The notes under the pieces were generated by a model. The model was not told the origin of the DNA and did no database searches. It saw only the letters and a list, made by a program, of their open reading frames with translations. A program made the translations under genes and the position numbers. From Flavitalea plasmicola (GTDB lineage: Bacteria > Bacteroidota > Bacteroidia > Chitinophagales > Chitinophagaceae), in contig NZ_JAUOTO010000007.1 in assembly GCF_030546645.1 (NCBI RefSeq), positions 1 to 64,000 on the forward strand: a DNA stretch of 64,000 nucleotides. The letters are read 5' to 3'. Positions 61,808-64,000 of this stretch are shown one piece after another. Each line of letters begins with the position of its first letter. Position 1 is the first letter of the stretch.

Positions 61808-62632
61808 CTAGAAGGTCTTTATTACTTCATATCCTTCACACCTGGCTCTTCCACTGTAGTTATTCGATTTTGCATCGTAATTCACCCGATCCCTCCATAA
61901 AGGCATTTGTCCGGCTTTATCTTTCGCCACCTCTATCTCCCTAAAGCTGACGGATACCGTCTGCGTTATTTCGAGATTTTTCCTACCATCCTTCTCCGTT
62001 TCCATCTTCGCTACATTAAAGCCGTTAGCCTTAAACATGTCCCCCATTTGTTCGGTCGCTTCATTCCGCATATGCATACTGACCTCCATCAGCAAGGGCA
62101 GATGAGATCCACGATGGTAGATCAGGACCATCTCTGAATTCGCAAAGCCCTGCGGCGTCCTTCTTTCATTGGTCCTGATAATGATCTGTCCCGTATCTCC
62201 TGCATCCGGCAGTCTGGACACCGTGCAACGTTCCCGTAGCATTCTTTGCACATCTGTATTCTTAAGGGGCAGGATATCGATCTTCTTTTTCGTAGCCATG
62301 TCCACCTTGTTCATCTGGATCATTTTACGGGAATGACTGATCCGGACCATCAGGCTGTCCTGCAGGAATATTTCCTCCTGTTCGTTGCCGTAATAAAGGT
62401 CGTCCTGCACCTTATAAAATTCATTATGCAGGACATTGCCGGTTTTCGTCGTGTCCATCATTGGCCCGGATCGGAGAGAAATGAGGCTGCTGTAATGCAG
62501 ATAAGGCTGTACTGCAAACGCCATCACCTGGTTAAATTCCCTGATCATAGCCGTAGTATCCCCCTTTTTTTGAGCAAACACATTATTAGCAATCAAAATG
62601 AACAACAGCTGTATATATACTAATTTTCTCAT
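61808..62632 (-). CDS. Secreted protein of unknown function in the RHS locus
   Basis: The product has 274 residues with a signal peptide (MRKLVYIQLLFILIANNVFA). The mature part is mixed alpha/beta with no Cys pair and no catalytic motif that I recognise (HNEFYKVQDDLYYGNEQE, TGQIIIRTNERRTPQGF, EMVLIYHRGSHLPLLMEV). Its start overlaps the stop of the upstream gene by four bases (ATGA), and it precedes the RHS gene by 28 bases. The three are one operon. It may help the export or folding of the RHS protein. That is inference from position. Confidence 0.8.
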   Translation of the reverse strand: MRKLVYIQLLFILIANNVFAQKKGDTTAMIREFNQVMAFAVQPYLHYSSLISLRSGPMMDTTKTGNVLHNEFYKVQDDLYYGNEQEEIFLQDSLMVRISHSRKMIQMNKVDMATKKKIDILPLKNTDVQRMLRERCTVSRLPDAGDTGQIIIRTNERRTPQGFANSEMVLIYHRGSHLPLLMEVSMHMRNEATEQMGDMFKANGFNVAKMETEKDGRKNLEITQTVSVSFREIEVAKDKAGQMPLWRDRVNYDAKSNNYSGRARCEGYEVIKTF

Positions 62633-64000
62633 TGTATGGTATTAATTGACTTTTGCTTTGCGGACCTTGTTTCTTTTATAGTCTTGATGCCCTGCAAGGT
62701 TTCCTGCTTTACCCTCACCAGCTGTCCTTCTTCGTCATAGTCATAAAAAGTAGAATAGTTGTTCCCATCCAACTCAGCGGTTAGGCGAAGGGTCCGGGGA
62801 TCATATATATAACTTTTCGTATCTGCATTGAAAGGTTGTATTCTTATATCATCCCAATAATTATCAGCCGTACCACTATTTACCAGCCGTAGCTGCATGG
62901 TAGTGGCAGTTTGCGGCACTGTAAATTCCCCTTCCACTTTTTGCCATCCTTCAATAATTGCCCCAGTTGGCTCAAGCATCACCGCTGCTCCGGCACCACC
63001 AAAATTCAATTCTACTCTACTATCTGAATAGCTAGCCTTGGTACAGGGCGTGGTTGAGCAGCTTTCTCTTACCCATCCTGAGAAAAGCATTCTACTTCCG
63101 GGGGCCACGGAGAAAGATGGATTGAGCATAGAGTCAGTGGCAGCAACTGGTCTGGTTGTGATGCAACCATTTACCGTTGAGGTAGTTTTATAACTGACAT
63201 TAGCTGCATTGGTCGAAAAGGAAATACCGGTGTATCCCCAACTATTATTTCCACCATCCGGCCAGGATGGTGGTGGAACATACCATCCCCATGAGTAATT
63301 GATGTAGGAGTCACAGGTTGTAATTGGCCAAAGAATGTCAAACTCCCAATCATTAGGAGGGCTATCAAATAAAGACCACTGCAAGGCATTCTTGATAATT
63401 GACGTTACTTTGTATAGACCCTTGCAAACCAAAACGTTCGTGTAATCAACTCCAGTAGTATTAATTAGTGAAAAATGTTGCGTTTCTTGCGGACCGTCAA
63501 CTCTTTCCATATTAACCTGAATGGATAAAGCAGTGAAATTGCAGGTCTCGTTCTTACCATACCTCAGGTGGAAATCGTAATATCCGCTCTGCAGTACATC
63601 GATATAGTATGTATTAGAGATATTGAAAAAATGCCTCCTGGTTTTATTATTATCGAAAAAAGCATCCCTGATAACAACAAAAGGCACTTGAAACCCTCCA
63701 TTTGAAAAGTTGGTAATTCCTTCCCATAACGCTTGCGGCGTTTGATATGCTACATTATTATCTGCAGGAACGAATGGCTCTACCTGGGCGTTATTAATGA
63801 CACCACCCGTTTGATAAGGCCGGTGGGATGTGTCTTTAAAGATATTGAAATGAAAATCTTCCTTGGCGCTGCCAACAACATCGATGGTCCTGACCCCAAT
63901 AGTCCCCTGATTTACCTTTAATACATATTTACCCGTATGCGCATTGAAATTCATCGCATCTGTATTCTGAATAGTACCTACCCCGACGAAGTCGATATAC
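62629..64000 (-). CDS. Large secreted protein, C-terminal part only (RHS-linked)
   Basis: The frame is open to the window edge with no stop, so the N terminus is missing. The first visible ATG (63954) is internal. The visible 456 or so residues have strand-rich, carbohydrate-binding-like or fibronectin-like modules (EGWQKVEGEFTVPQT, TTMQLRLVNSGTADNYWDDI resembles a CBM fold). A short RHS-like end follows: YIYDPRTLRLTAELDGNN and YDYDEEGQLVRVKQET. Such proteins precede RHS genes in Chitinophagaceae and may be a surface partner. Function unknown. It is coupled to the next gene by an ATGA overlap. Confidence 0.85.
   Translation of the reverse strand, partial: YIDFVGVGTIQNTDAMNFNAHTGKYVLKVNQGTIGVRTIDVVGSAKEDFHFNIFKDTSHRPYQTGGVINNAQVEPFVPADNNVAYQTPQALWEGITNFSNGGFQVPFVVIRDAFFDNNKTRRHFFNISNTYYIDVLQSGYYDFHLRYGKNETCNFTALSIQVNMERVDGPQETQHFSLINTTGVDYTNVLVCKGLYKVTSIIKNALQWSLFDSPPNDWEFDILWPITTCDSYINYSWGWYVPPPSWPDGGNNSWGYTGISFSTNAANVSYKTTSTVNGCITTRPVAATDSMLNPSFSVAPGSRMLFSGWVRESCSTTPCTKASYSDSRVELNFGGAGAAVMLEPTGAIIEGWQKVEGEFTVPQTATTMQLRLVNSGTADNYWDDIRIQPFNADTKSYIYDPRTLRLTAELDGNNYSTFYDYDEEGQLVRVKQETLQGIKTIKETRSAKQKSINTIQ

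Noticed and set aside
1-64000. tRNA, rRNA, complete insertion sequences or integrases
   Set aside because: No T-loop-like or rRNA-like blocks, transposase motifs or terminal inverted repeats were found by reading the gaps; a tRNAscan or ISfinder search would be decisive.

Overview
The window is a stretch of chromosome from a Bacteroidota bacterium, most likely a member of the Chitinophagaceae. The signs are a PorX-type response regulator with a PglZ domain, an LpxC-FabZ fusion, LytS/LytTR regulation with a sensor propeller, TonB-dependent transport, a very large DUF6443-type RHS protein, -7 promoter boxes of the TAnnTTTG type and little Shine-Dalgarno sequence. Genus assignment is inference. 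No rRNA, tRNA, CRISPR array or complete insertion sequence was seen.

Layout. 1-380 holds two near-identical 165-bp tandem repeats full of hairpins, ending in an intrinsic terminator. 611-5415 holds a lipoprotein and a LytS/LytTR two-component pair. 5478-10701 holds a metallo-hydrolase, porX, an HD hydrolase and lpxD. 10750-17761 holds a HerA-like ATPase, a RecQ-like helicase, a copper P-type ATPase, tsaE and alanine dehydrogenase. 17765-22161 (minus) holds a GroES-like protein, lpxC-fabZ, lpxA, an ABC ATPase and a membrane protein. An OmpR-type regulator and ruvB follow.

24743-30728 (minus) is a tight operon: flavoprotein disulfide reductase, ABC ATPase, permease fused to a binding protein, egtB, egtD. 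It couples ergothioneine synthesis to a transporter of the quaternary-amine/EgtUV type. The binding half of that transporter reads as circularly permuted. 31235-35353 holds a TonB-dependent receptor, a PepSY protein and a small gene. 35404-39330 holds a glycosyltransferase, an Lgt-like protein, a Tes-like radical SAM enzyme and a small membrane protein, suggesting lipid work. 39327-51716 is core: M23 peptidase, tricorn-like protease, histidine kinase, leuS, ftsX, DUF3098, uppP, an MFS transporter and an MBL hydrolase.

From about 51720 the sequence turns A+T richer and accessory: a DUF4143 ATPase, small ORFs, then an RHS polymorphic-toxin locus (54073-64000, minus). Its giant RHS protein ends in a nucleotidyltransferase-like tip and is followed at once by a 119-residue candidate immunity gene. 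Upstream lie a secreted protein and a second large secreted protein that runs off the window.

A recurring regulatory theme is a TAnnTTTG-like box placed 4-5 bases before the start codon of several genes (MBL hydrolase, copA, tsaE, lpxC-fabZ, groES-like, ruvB, glycosyltransferase). This predicts leaderless or nearly leaderless mRNAs.
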